This document shows, in pieces, positions 26,758 through 35,125 of a stretch of 64,000 nt of DNA (positions are counted from its first letter, which is position 1; each line of letters opens with the position of its first letter). The stretch is from the NCBI RefSeq assembly GCF_014384885.1, contig NZ_JACRST010000008.1, positions 37,558-101,557 on the forward strand, given 5' to 3'. The stretch comes from Ligaoa zhengdingensis. Its GTDB lineage: Bacteria > Bacillota > Clostridia > Oscillospirales > Ruminococcaceae. A program made the translations under genes and the position numbers. The notes beneath the pieces were generated by a model, which searched no databases, was not told where the DNA came from, and was given only the letters and a program-made list of their open reading frames with translations.

Positions 26758-27168
26758 TTATTCCTGTTCATCCAGTGGTTGCAGAAAGACCCGCAACTTG
26801 CGGAACGCGTATCCGTCGTGGAACCCGCCGCCGTACATATGCGAACCGGCGACCCCCACCGAAGCGTGAACATGGATAAAGAGCGGACAGGTCTTATCGG
26901 GGTAGATTTTTTCCAGCACCGGGTCCATCCGCTCGCGCTTCATCACCTCGCCAGTGAAGGCGACCACCTCGCAGGGTCCGGCGCACTCGGTGGTGCCTAC
27001 GCGGGGCGGAAATTCGGCACTGACCGGGTTGGTCAGCTTGACATTGCGCACCGAACCGACCGCACCGCTGATGTACACATCCTCCCAGCCCTGCTCCAGG
27101 ATGTATTGCGTGATCTTTTCCTTGACGTTTTCGTCCTTTTCGACGGTAACTTCATACAATCGGCCCAT
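26758..27168 (-). CDS. PPC-domain (DUF296) protein
   Basis: 136 residues, start after AAAGGAG. The sequence fits the PPC fold, also found in plant AT-hook proteins: GAVGSVRNVKLTNP, then CEVVAFTGEV and FIHVHASVGVAGSHMYGGGFHDGYA. Prokaryotic members form trimers and sometimes bind a metal through His residues; the His of HVHAS and of GGGFHDG are present here. The molecular role is unknown. It is the last gene of a catabolic-looking cluster, 23 bases after a flavoprotein, and is followed by a terminator. Confidence 0.8.
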   Translation of the reverse strand: MGRLYEVTVEKDENVKEKITQYILEQGWEDVYISGAVGSVRNVKLTNPVSAEFPPRVGTTECAGPCEVVAFTGEVMKRERMDPVLEKIYPDKTCPLFIHVHASVGVAGSHMYGGGFHDGYAFRKLRVFLQPLDEQE

Positions 27169-27191
27169 CTGAGAAACTCCTTTATGCCGCC

Positions 27192-28553
27192 TTATTTCTT
27201 GTCAACCTTTTTCAGCGCCTGACTCGCCGCAATCAAAATAGGGTCGTAAACCGGGGCGACCGGCGGCGCATAGACCAAATCGAGCTCGTTGAGCTGCGAC
27301 ACTGTCATTCCGCTGGTGATCGCCGCGACCAGCACATTAATCCGTCCGGCCACGCTCGCGGTGCCGATGCCCTGCGCGCCCAGCAGACGACCGGTGTGGC
27401 GGTCGAACACCAGGTACAGGTGGTTATCACCGCCGCCCGGATAATAGGATGCTCGGTCGCCTTTGGTGATGGCGGTGCAGGCGGGGTCGAAGCCCGCTGA
27501 GCGCGCCTGTTCCATCGAGAGGCCAGTGGAAGCGATGTACAGGTCAAACACCTTGGTCACCTGCGAAGCGAGCACCCCGCGGAAGCAGCCATCCTCCCCG
27601 GTGAGGTTGCCGCCGGCAATCCGCCCCTGTTTGTTGGCGGTGGTGCCCAGCGGAACATAACAGGGTTCGCCGGTAATCAAGTTGCGCATCTGTACGCAGT
27701 CGCCGCAAGCCCAAATACTGGGGTCGCTGGTCTGTAGGTGTTCATCCACGACAATGCCGCCCTTGTAGCCAAGCGCCAGCCCAGCGGCCCGTGCAAGGTC
27801 GGCGCAGGGGCGGACGCCCACTGCAACCAATACCAAATCGGCGTCGTAGACGCAGCCATCCGCACCGAGCACCCCGGCCGCACGTCCGCTTTGCAGGATG
27901 ATCTCCTTGGCCGGGCAGCCGGTGTGCACAGACACGCCGCCCGCGCTGAGCGTGCGCTCCACCTCAGCGGCATATTCTTCGTTGAGAAAGGTCAGCAGAC
28001 GTTTTTCGCCCTCCAGCAGGGTGACCTGCACGCCCGAAAGCGCCAACTCCTCCGCCACCTCCAGGCCGATAAACCCGCCGCCGATGACGACCGCCTTTTT
28101 CGCACCGCACTGCACGCGCGCTTTGAGCGCAATACCGCTTTCGACGGTGCGCAGGCAATGAACGCCTTCAGCATGGATGCCGGGGATCGGCGGCAGCACG
28201 GGAACCGCGCCGGTGGCGATCACAAGCGCATCGTAGGGGCGCTCAAAGCGGTCGCCGGTGTCCAGATTGGAGACCGTGACGATCTTGGCGACCCGGTCGA
28301 TGGCGGTAACCTCATGATGGATATAAGTGGGGATTCCACGCTTTGTCCGCAGCTGATCCGCCGTCAGGGAGACCAGATCCTCCGGCTCGTGGATGAGATT
28401 ACCCACAAAATAGGGCAGGCCACAAGCGCCGTAGCTGACATAGCCTGATTTCTCGTAGACCTCAATCTCCAGCTCGGGCATATTCCGCTTGGCCTTGGAC
28501 GCTGCACTGAGTCCCGCGGCGGTGCCGCCGATGACAACCAGACGTTTTGCCAT
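27192..28553 (-). CDS. FAD-dependent pyridine nucleotide-disulfide oxidoreductase, CoA-disulfide reductase/NADH oxidase type
   Basis: 453 residues. FAD-binding GGTAAGLSAASKAKR is at the N-terminus. The single redox Cys44 lies in SYGACGLPYF, typical of CoA-disulfide reductase, NADH oxidase and NADH peroxidase. The NAD-binding GGGFIGLEVAEEL and FAD motif WACGDCVQ follow, and the C-terminal dimerisation domain starts near 330. No rhodanese domain is attached, unlike the homologue at 58497-60191. It follows the DapA-like gene by 18 bases and presumably serves redox recycling in the same pathway. CoA, polysulfide or oxygen could be the acceptor. Confidence 0.88.
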   Translation of the reverse strand: MAKRLVVIGGTAAGLSAASKAKRNMPELEIEVYEKSGYVSYGACGLPYFVGNLIHEPEDLVSLTADQLRTKRGIPTYIHHEVTAIDRVAKIVTVSNLDTGDRFERPYDALVIATGAVPVLPPIPGIHAEGVHCLRTVESGIALKARVQCGAKKAVVIGGGFIGLEVAEELALSGVQVTLLEGEKRLLTFLNEEYAAEVERTLSAGGVSVHTGCPAKEIILQSGRAAGVLGADGCVYDADLVLVAVGVRPCADLARAAGLALGYKGGIVVDEHLQTSDPSIWACGDCVQMRNLITGEPCYVPLGTTANKQGRIAGGNLTGEDGCFRGVLASQVTKVFDLYIASTGLSMEQARSAGFDPACTAITKGDRASYYPGGGDNHLYLVFDRHTGRLLGAQGIGTASVAGRINVLVAAITSGMTVSQLNELDLVYAPPVAPVYDPILIAASQALKKVDKK

Positions 28554-28571
28554 GCCGCAGCCTCCTTTCGC

Positions 28572-29489
28572 TTATTTTTTCACGCCGTATTTCTTGATGA
28601 CGCCCATCTCGTCCATCATGCGCTCCAGCGCCTCATATTTGGGGCCGGCAAAGTCGAGGTACGGACGGCGCAGATGCCCGCCGGGCAGGCCCAAAATGTT
28701 GAGCGCCGCCTTGATGACGATGGGATTGGAGAGGGTGTAGAGCATCTCCAGCAGCGGGAACCATTTAAAGTATTCCTCGCGGCATTCCTCAATAATCGTC
28801 ATATCGGTCCAGGGGCGGGAGTATTTGGCCGCCTCCTCGGGGATGATGTTGCCGCCGATATTTGCGGTGCCACATCCACCCACTGCCAGTGTCGGAATGA
28901 CAATGGAATATTTGGGGAAATCGCAGCAGAGGATATTCACCGCGTCGCCGCACAGGCGCTTGACCTGTACCAACTGTTTGACGTTGGGCATCGCCTCTTT
29001 ATCGACGATGAAGTTGGGGTGCTTCTCCACCAGCTTGGCGATCGTCTCGGGCTCCACGTTGACGCCCAAGCGGGAGGGGTTGTTGTAGATGCCGCAGGGG
29101 ATGCTGACCGAACCCATGCAGAGGTCGAGGTGCTCCAGCACAGCGGCCTGCGGGATGAGCACATAGGTGGGCACGGTGAAGATAACGCCGTCCGCCCCCT
29201 GCTGCTCGCAGTACTGCGCAAAGGCGATGCTGTCTTCGGTGGTGAGGGCGGCCGCGCTGAAAAACACGGGAATCCTCCCCTTGGTCATCTTGATGACCTC
29301 TTTGACGATCTGTTTCTTCTCCTCAAGGGTGAGCAGCGTCACTTCACCCGCCGAGCCCAGCACAAACAGTTCGTTGGTGCCGAACTTGATCTGCCGGTTG
29401 ATGAGGGTTTCAAACCCCGCGTAATCGATTTTGTTGTCCTCAGTAAAGGGGGTGGGCATTGCAACCCACGAGCCGGTCGGTCTGACCAT
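28572..29489 (-). CDS. DapA/NAL-family class I lyase
   Basis: 305 residues, length typical of the dihydrodipicolinate synthase/N-acetylneuraminate lyase superfamily. The Schiff-base Lys lies in FIVDKEAM, the catalytic Tyr in CGIYNNPSRLG, and the carboxylate-binding region is LGSAGEVTLLTLEEK; the usual GTTGE motif reads GSAGE here. That change and the catabolic neighbours argue against a lysine-biosynthesis role. A pyruvate-forming aldolase or decarboxylase is more likely. It has its own promoter (-10 TATAAT at 29538-29543) with a Crp-type palindrome upstream, and is followed closely by the flavoprotein and PPC genes. Confidence 0.85.
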   Translation of the reverse strand: MVRPTGSWVAMPTPFTEDNKIDYAGFETLINRQIKFGTNELFVLGSAGEVTLLTLEEKKQIVKEVIKMTKGRIPVFFSAAALTTEDSIAFAQYCEQQGADGVIFTVPTYVLIPQAAVLEHLDLCMGSVSIPCGIYNNPSRLGVNVEPETIAKLVEKHPNFIVDKEAMPNVKQLVQVKRLCGDAVNILCCDFPKYSIVIPTLAVGGCGTANIGGNIIPEEAAKYSRPWTDMTIIEECREEYFKWFPLLEMLYTLSNPIVIKAALNILGLPGGHLRRPYLDFAGPKYEALERMMDEMGVIKKYGVKK

Positions 29490-29537
29490 AACGAATCACC
29501 TCGTAAAATCATTCAGGAAGATTTTATCCTTATTTTT

Positions 29538-29597
29538 ATTATAGAGCGGCGCATTTTGCCGCGCAGTATCGCACGCGGCAATGTAGCTGTTGCTACA
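29538..29597 (-). promoter_or_regulatory. Crp-type operator and promoter of the DapA-like gene
   Basis: Perfect palindrome TGTAGC-TGTT-GCTACA (29582-29597). The -10 TATAAT (29538-29543, minus strand) has no recognisable -35. The site centre is 46.5 bases upstream of the -10 box, the same as at the YfcC gene. Confidence 0.7.
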
Positions 29598-29612
29598 TTG
29601 TTGCGCCAGCAC

Positions 29613-30806
29613 TTATGCGTACTCAGCACCGAAGAAATCGAGCGCCATGCCGGCCAAGGTAAGCATCCCGGCGGGGATCGCCTTGGGGTCGCTGTAGAAG
29701 GTCGGTGAGTGCATCGAGCCGTAGGGTCCGCCGGGGGTGCGCCCGCCCAAACGGATGAACACGCCCGGGAACTTCTCCTTGACAAAGGCGAAATCTTCTG
29801 CGCCCATCGAGGGATGCGGCATCATCACGACGCCGTTTTCGCCCAACAGCTTGCCACCTACGCGCACCGCGCGGTCCACCCATTCGCGTTCACTCACCAT
29901 TGGCGGAACCCCGCGAATATACTCGACCTCGACTTCGGCGCGCAGCGCTTCGGCAACCCCGTGGCAGACGCGCTTGACGCTCTCCTCCATGCGGTCGCGC
30001 GTCGCGTGATCCACCGTGCGCACGGTACCCCACAGCTCAACCGAATCGGGGACAATATTGTGTGCAACACCGCCGTGGATCGAGCAGATGGAAACCACCG
30101 CCGAGTCAGCCGCGCTGGTCTCGCGCGACACCAACGTCTGCAGGTTCATCACAATGCTGGAGGCCGCCACGATCGGATCGATGACCGTGTGCGGATGCGC
30201 GCCGTGGCCGCTTTTGCCGCGCACTGTGATCTTGATCTCATCCGCGCTGGCCAGAATACCGCCATAGCGCACGCCGATGGTGCCCGCGTCGATCTCGGGC
30301 GAGCTGTGTGCGGCCACCGCCGCGTCTACCCGGTCGAAGTCGATATCCGGATCGTTCAAAAACAGACGCGCGCCCTTCAAAATCTCCTCCGCCGGCTGGA
30401 TGAAGAAAAATACGCTGCCGGAAAACTGGTCTCGGACCTTGCTCAGTACATTTGCCGCGCCGACATTGATGGTGCCGTGTACATCGTGGCCGCAGGCGTG
30501 CATCACGCCGGGTACCTTGGAGCGGTGCGGCATCCCCTCCGCCTCCTGAATAGGCAACGCATCGATATCCCCGCGCAGGATGATCGTCTTGGCAGGGCCG
30601 GGCTTGATCCCTTTCACCTCAAAAAACAGGCCGGTCTCCCCCACCCGTTTGAGCCTTTCATAAGTCACATGTTCCTTGACATAGTTTTCGAGCAGCGCGC
30701 AGGTGTTGTATTCCTTCAGGCTCAGCTCCGGATTTTCGTGGATATGATTGCAAAGTTCCGTAATTTCCGGTGTGATCTCATCCACCAGTTTGTGCAGATC
30801 GATCAT
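29613..30806 (-). CDS. M20-family metallo-amidohydrolase
   Basis: 397 residues, start after AAAAGGAGG. The enzyme should hydrolyse an N-acyl or N-carbamoyl amino acid or small peptide in the cytosol. The metal-site sequence GVMHACGHDVHGTINVGAA with upstream RGDIDALP is that of the M20D group (hippurate/IAA-amino-acid hydrolases), followed by FFFIQPAEEILKGA, a dimerisation domain and late HPSMGAEDFAF. There is no signal peptide. It lies between a YfcC-type carrier and a DapA-family lyase, so it could release an amino acid from an imported conjugate. The actual substrate is unknown. Confidence 0.9.
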   Translation of the reverse strand: MIDLHKLVDEITPEITELCNHIHENPELSLKEYNTCALLENYVKEHVTYERLKRVGETGLFFEVKGIKPGPAKTIILRGDIDALPIQEAEGMPHRSKVPGVMHACGHDVHGTINVGAANVLSKVRDQFSGSVFFFIQPAEEILKGARLFLNDPDIDFDRVDAAVAAHSSPEIDAGTIGVRYGGILASADEIKITVRGKSGHGAHPHTVIDPIVAASSIVMNLQTLVSRETSAADSAVVSICSIHGGVAHNIVPDSVELWGTVRTVDHATRDRMEESVKRVCHGVAEALRAEVEVEYIRGVPPMVSEREWVDRAVRVGGKLLGENGVVMMPHPSMGAEDFAFVKEKFPGVFIRLGGRTPGGPYGSMHSPTFYSDPKAIPAGMLTLAGMALDFFGAEYA

Positions 30807-30883
30807 AAAATGTACCTCCTTTTTCTAAGAGAGGATACCGCCCAACAGGACGATATCCTCTCTGAATCTGTTTATAACTACAA

Positions 30884-32299
30884 TCAGAAGCCGGTCCAAC
30901 CGATGCTCTGCAACACCGTGATGGCGACAAAAGAGAGCACAATCTGTACCAAAATGAGGGGCATAGACCACTTAAGATATTTGCCATACTGTACCTTGGC
31001 GAAGCCCAAGCCACCCATGAGGGAACCGACCGTGGGGATAATGCAGTTGGTGAAGCCGTCGCCAAACTGGAACGCCTGAACCACAACCTGGCGGGTGATG
31101 CCGGTGAGATCCGCGATGGGAACCATGATGGGCATAACCGCCGTCGCCTGGCCGGAACCGGAAGAGATAAAGAAGTTGATGATGATATTGGCCAACAGCA
31201 TGAAGTTGGCGCCCGCAACCGCACCGAACTGGTTGATCGGGATGGACAGATAATAAACGATGGTATCCAAGATTTTGCCGTTGCTCATCAGCACGGTGAT
31301 GGAATTCGCAAAGCCAATGATAAACGCAGCCATGACGACGCCCGAGCAGCCCTTGATGAAGTGGCTGAATGAACCGTTGACGCCGAAGCCGCACAGCAGA
31401 CCGATCACCAAAGAGACGAGTAGGAAGGTGGCGGAAATCTGATCCGCGCCCCATTTGAATTTGAGCGCGCCGATGACAACCGCGATGATACCGGCCGCTC
31501 CTGCGAGCAGGCTGAGAAGCTGACGGGTGGTGAGCTTGGTTTCGCCGTCCACCGCGGCATTCAGGTCGCCCATATAATCCTTGAGCTCCATGCCGCTCTC
31601 ATAGTTGAGGCTCTTGGTCGGGTCTTTTTTGATCTTGTTGAAGTAGAGCATCACAAACCCATAGCACAGCAGGAAGTTGACAATGTGGAAGATGATGCGC
31701 GCGCCGATACCCGAGAAGATGGGGATCTCCGCGATGGTCTGCGCCAATCCGATGGTGCCGAAGTTAGCCCAACCAACGTTGAAACCGGAGAAGGAGCCGA
31801 AGAAGATCATCGCAAAGCCGAGGGTTCGGTCGAAGCCCATGGCCAGCGACAGAAGGATGCCGATGGGCACCAAGACCAGCGTGGCGTTACCGAACACGCC
31901 GGTCGCGCCGCCGAGCGACATGATCGCCATAATCAGGAAGATCGCGACACCTTCTTTTCCCTTCACCGCACCCGCCAGCTTGCGGAAGCCGACGTCGATG
32001 GCCTTGCTGGCCTCGAGCAGGCTGACCGCCGCGCCGACAAACAGCACCATGGTGATCAGACTGGCCTGCTTTTTAAAGCCGGTGACCACCGCCATGAAGA
32101 CATCCCACGGGGTCTGCCCCGCCTGTTCCACCAGATGGAACGAACCGGGCACAACTTTGGTGATGGTTCCCTCGGTGACGCGTTCAAACTCTCCGGCCGG
32201 GATGATCCAGGTCAGAATCGCCGCCACAATCGCGCATGCAAAAAGGATGACGTAGACATTGGGGAACTGGAGTTTTTTCTTTTTTGCTAGTTCTGGCAT
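30884..32299 (-). CDS. YfcC-family (DcuC-like) membrane carrier
   Basis: 471 residues from the ATG at 32299 (AGGAGTG upstream). About 11-12 membrane segments start at residue 12. The pattern FPNVYVILFACAIVAAILTWIIPAGEFER and the C-terminal SSGSGQATAVMPIMVPIADLTGITRQVVVQAFQFGDGFTN are characteristic of YfcC/AbgT-like carriers in the ion-transporter superfamily, which move dicarboxylates, amino acids or peptides with Na+ or H+. It is the first gene after the Crp-type regulator and is preceded by a matching operator. It should import the substrate that the M20 enzyme opens. Confidence 0.9.
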   Translation of the reverse strand: MPELAKKKKLQFPNVYVILFACAIVAAILTWIIPAGEFERVTEGTITKVVPGSFHLVEQAGQTPWDVFMAVVTGFKKQASLITMVLFVGAAVSLLEASKAIDVGFRKLAGAVKGKEGVAIFLIMAIMSLGGATGVFGNATLVLVPIGILLSLAMGFDRTLGFAMIFFGSFSGFNVGWANFGTIGLAQTIAEIPIFSGIGARIIFHIVNFLLCYGFVMLYFNKIKKDPTKSLNYESGMELKDYMGDLNAAVDGETKLTTRQLLSLLAGAAGIIAVVIGALKFKWGADQISATFLLVSLVIGLLCGFGVNGSFSHFIKGCSGVVMAAFIIGFANSITVLMSNGKILDTIVYYLSIPINQFGAVAGANFMLLANIIINFFISSGSGQATAVMPIMVPIADLTGITRQVVVQAFQFGDGFTNCIIPTVGSLMGGLGFAKVQYGKYLKWSMPLILVQIVLSFVAITVLQSIGWTGF

Positions 32300-32400
32300 T
32301 GAGCTACACTCCTTTTGATTTGGTTTTGCGGCGGGTAGCCGCGTGCTTGCCCCTTCCGGCATTAAACACGGAATGAACAATATGTGAATAACTTGTGTCC

Positions 32401-32460
32401 ATTATAATATCTGGGCCCGGTTGTCTCTAGGTGATTTGAAACATTGTAGCAAAGGTTACA
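32401..32460 (-). promoter_or_regulatory. Crp-type operator and promoter of the YfcC carrier gene
   Basis: TGTAGC-AAAG-GTTACA (32445-32460) lies upstream of -10 TATAAT (32401-32406, minus strand; weak -35 TAGAGA). The site centre is 46.5 bases from the -10 box, identical to the DapA-like promoter. Confidence 0.7.
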
Positions 32461-32625
32461 AACTCAGCATTTTGCCCTAGAAATTCACTTGATATCCAGT
32501 GATAACCCCCAGAAATAGCACATTTTCTGATTGTTTACTTTCACTTTATGAGAAAAATCTAGTTATATTGCTCAATTCCATGGCGGTTTTTTCTCTCTGC
32601 CCTTTGCCGAATAAAATTTTAACCC

Positions 32626-32658
32626 AAAAGAAAAAGCGCGCCGGTGCCCCAACGCGCT
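32626..32658 (-). terminator. Terminator of the Crp-type regulator gene
   Basis: AGCGCG pairs with CGCGCT over a 12-base loop and is followed on the minus strand by TTTTTCTTTT. Confidence 0.7.
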
Positions 32659-32672
32659 GTCACATACTTCAG

Positions 32673-33368
32673 TTATACGTCCCGTTCCTCCCGCGTGCTG
32701 CCGATATAGGCGCGATATTTTTCTGCATTCACCTGCACCCTGCGGTTGATGACACGGATAAACCCCTCATTGCAGAGCTCGTTCATCAGTTTGCTCACGG
32801 TGACGCGGGCGCTGCCCACAATCACGCCGAGCTCGTAGTGGGTATACTTCACCTTGAGGTCGTACCAGCCCGGATCGGTGACATTTTTGAGGTCGACCGA
32901 GGAGGCCAACAGGCGTTTGATGCGGTTCTTGCAGGAGTTGAAGGTGAGGTTTTCAATCTCATACCGCATCACCAGCAGCTTGTGGCAGTAGCCACGGATC
33001 AGGGTGTCGCGGAACATCTCATCCTGGTTGAGCAACCGCCGGCAAGCATCTCCGTCCACCCGGTAGAGCACCGAGGGCAGCTCGGTCTGCGAGTACAGAC
33101 CTGTGGAGTATCCCAGAAACCACCCGATCTCCCCAAAAAACCAGCCCGGCGTCAGGGTATACAGGATCTTTTCCGTGCCGTCGTCGTTCATCATGTAGTG
33201 CTTGGTACGGCCTTCCTTGATGTAATAGATGCAGTTGAGCTCATCGCCGGGCACCGAAAAGGTGTGCTTAGCAGAATAGCTCATCTTGACGGAATAGGAC
33301 AGCAGCAAGCGGTCCAGCTCGGCGTTGTACTGCTCAGGAAAGGTCAAATTGGAACTCTCAAAAGACAC
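32673..33368 (-). CDS. Crp/Fnr-family transcription regulator
   Basis: 231 residues with a GTG start. An N-terminal cyclic-nucleotide-binding-type beta barrel (about 25-140; GWFFGEIGWFLG) is followed by a winged helix with recognition helix ARVTVSKLMNELCNEGF. There are no Fnr-type Cys, so it is not an obvious Fe-S oxygen sensor. The recognition helix differs from Crp's RETVGR by Val for Glu and Lys for the last Arg, which fits the nearby TGTAGC half-sites that differ from TGTGA. The start is odd: a better-spaced ATG just upstream (33382) opens a 10-codon ORF in another frame that ends inside this gene. It probably controls the adjacent carrier and lyase operons. Confidence 0.88.
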   Translation of the reverse strand: MSFESSNLTFPEQYNAELDRLLLSYSVKMSYSAKHTFSVPGDELNCIYYIKEGRTKHYMMNDDGTEKILYTLTPGWFFGEIGWFLGYSTGLYSQTELPSVLYRVDGDACRRLLNQDEMFRDTLIRGYCHKLLVMRYEIENLTFNSCKNRIKRLLASSVDLKNVTDPGWYDLKVKYTHYELGVIVGSARVTVSKLMNELCNEGFIRVINRRVQVNAEKYRAYIGSTREERDV

Positions 33369-33458
33369 CGCGCCATCACTTCCCCTTTCTGTGCTTTCTT
33401 CTATAGTACCATTTTATCGCCCGATGCGCAACTCTTTTGCAGGCGGTCTCCGCACCAA

Positions 33459-33490
33459 AAAATCCCGCGCTTTTTTCGGCGCGGGATTTT
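33459..33490. terminator. Terminator after proC
   Basis: A 12-bp stem, AAAATCCCGCGC with GCGCGGGATTTT, over an 8-base loop. The A/T ends make it usable from both directions. Confidence 0.85.
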
Positions 33491-33505
33491 AAATAGCGGC
33501 TATCT

Positions 33506-34339
33506 TTATGCCTTTTTGCCCACTTCGATCATCTTGTCGCAGCTCTCAGTGACAGCGTTCATCACTGTGGCCCGGAAGCCGCCGCGTTCCAGCGCGTGCA
33601 CGCCGGTGATGGTGCTGCCCGCGGGGGAACAGACGCTGTCCTTGAGCTGCGCGGGATGACGGCCGGTCTGAAGAACCATCTCGGCCGACCCGGCCACCGC
33701 CTGCGCGGCCAACTGGATGGCCATATCGCGCGGTAAACCCTTTTCCACACCACCATCGGCCATCGCCTCGATGAACATGTACACAAACGCCGGACTGCAT
33801 CCGCTCACACTGGTGAGAGGATCGATCAGGTTTTCCGGCAACAGGTAGGACCTGCCGACCAGATTAAACAGCTCGACGCCGAGCGCCCGCTCCGCTTCGC
33901 CAGCCTTCCGGCCCGCTGCGACGCCGGCGATCCCCTTGCGCACCAGCATGGGGGTATTGGGCATCACGCGCAGCACCGCATTGTCGGGAAAAAATTCCTC
34001 CAGATAGGCGAGTGTCACACCACCCATAATGGAGATAATCAACTGCTCCGGCCGCAGCGCGCATCTCAACGCCTCCAGTACCGGACGGGCAAACTGCGGT
34101 TTTAACGCAAAGAGCACGATATCGGCTTGTTCCGCCACCCGGTTGGCGCCGCTGTTGTCCGCTGGATTGACGACCGTATTGACACCGTAGTCCCTCTCCA
34201 ACTGCGCCAGGCGCTCCGCGTTGATATCGGTAATCCAAATCCGTCCAGGTGCGACGGCGCCGCTTGCGACCACTCCGCTGAAGATGGCCTCGCACATCTG
34301 GCCGCCGCCGACGAATGCAATTGTTTTCTGTTCCAGCAT
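33506..34339 (-). CDS. proC: Pyrroline-5-carboxylate reductase
   Basis: 277 residues from the ATG at 34339 (GAGGAGG upstream). It reduces 1-pyrroline-5-carboxylate to proline with NAD(P)H. The Rossmann motif is AFVGGGQMCEAIFSGVV, followed by MGGVTLAYLEEF, RVMPNTPMLVRKG and the C-terminal signature LTSVSGCSPAFVYMFIEAMADGGVEKGLPR. Length is normal. It is monocistronic, with a terminator downstream and pflA upstream 77 bases away. Confidence 0.95.
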   Translation of the reverse strand: MLEQKTIAFVGGGQMCEAIFSGVVASGAVAPGRIWITDINAERLAQLERDYGVNTVVNPADNSGANRVAEQADIVLFALKPQFARPVLEALRCALRPEQLIISIMGGVTLAYLEEFFPDNAVLRVMPNTPMLVRKGIAGVAAGRKAGEAERALGVELFNLVGRSYLLPENLIDPLTSVSGCSPAFVYMFIEAMADGGVEKGLPRDMAIQLAAQAVAGSAEMVLQTGRHPAQLKDSVCSPAGSTITGVHALERGGFRATVMNAVTESCDKMIEVGKKA

Positions 34340-34416
34340 ACCGGTTCCTCCTCGTTTCATCATACTTCTTTGATGATACCCCACAAACGTCGTTTTGTAC
34401 AGGCCATTTGCGGGAT

Positions 34417-35124
34417 TTATTTGATCAATTGCCGCAATCTTTCAAGAGCCTCCCCGCCCATCTCGGGCGTATCCTCCAACGGAAACGGGATGCCCAGCGC
34501 GCGGTATTTCTCCAGACAGAGCTTCCGGAAGGGCAGCAGCTCGATCTTTTGCAGGTTGCTGTACCGCCGCGCGGCCTGCGCCACCTGCCGGATGTGCTGC
34601 TCGCCGTCGGTGAGGCCGGGCACCACCACATGCCTGATCCACAGGGGGACCGACATCCGCTCGGTGAGCGCCAAAAAATCGAGCACGCGCTCAAAGTCGG
34701 CGCCGCAATAAGTGTGGTAATTCTCCGCAGTCAAAAACTTGAGATCCGCCAGCACCAGATCGGTGCAGCGCAGCACCTCCTCCGCCCGGCTCAGGTCGCA
34801 TATGCCGGAGGTGTCTAATGCGGTATGTACTCCCTCCCGGTGCAGCAGCGAGAACAGCTCAGCCACAAACTCCGGCTGCGCGAGCGGCTCGCCGCCGGTG
34901 GTTGTAACACCGCCCTTTTTTCCAAAATAAGGCCGGAACCGCAGCGCCTTGGCCGCCGCCTGCTCGGGAGTGTATTCGGCGCCACCAGTAAAATTCCAGG
35001 TGTCGGGGTTGTGGCAGTAGGCGCAACGCAGCGGGCAGCCCTGCAAAAACAGGGTGCAGCGCAGGCCAGGACCATCCACCGCGCCAAGCGACTGAATCGA
35101 ATGAATTCGTCCCACCGCCGCCAT
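34417..35124 (-). CDS. pflA: Pyruvate formate-lyase activating enzyme
   Basis: 235 residues. This radical-SAM enzyme installs the glycyl radical on PflB. CPLRCAYCH supplies the three Cys of the 4Fe-4S cluster in CxxxCxxC form, after GAVDGPGLRCTLFLQG, and the glycine-rich TTTGGEPLAQPEF follows. It starts one base after the pflB stop and shares that transcript, so it is also under the upstream riboswitch. Confidence 0.96.
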   Translation of the reverse strand: MAAVGRIHSIQSLGAVDGPGLRCTLFLQGCPLRCAYCHNPDTWNFTGGAEYTPEQAAAKALRFRPYFGKKGGVTTTGGEPLAQPEFVAELFSLLHREGVHTALDTSGICDLSRAEEVLRCTDLVLADLKFLTAENYHTYCGADFERVLDFLALTERMSVPLWIRHVVVPGLTDGEQHIRQVAQAARRYSNLQKIELLPFRKLCLEKYRALGIPFPLEDTPEMGGEALERLRQLIK

Positions 35125-35125
35125 G

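Larger units (their letters stand above)
32300..32672. other. Intergenic region with carrier promoter and regulator terminator
   Basis: It contains the -10 box and Crp-type site of the YfcC gene and the terminator of the Crp gene. The AT-rich middle (32461-32625) shows no gene. Confidence 0.6.
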
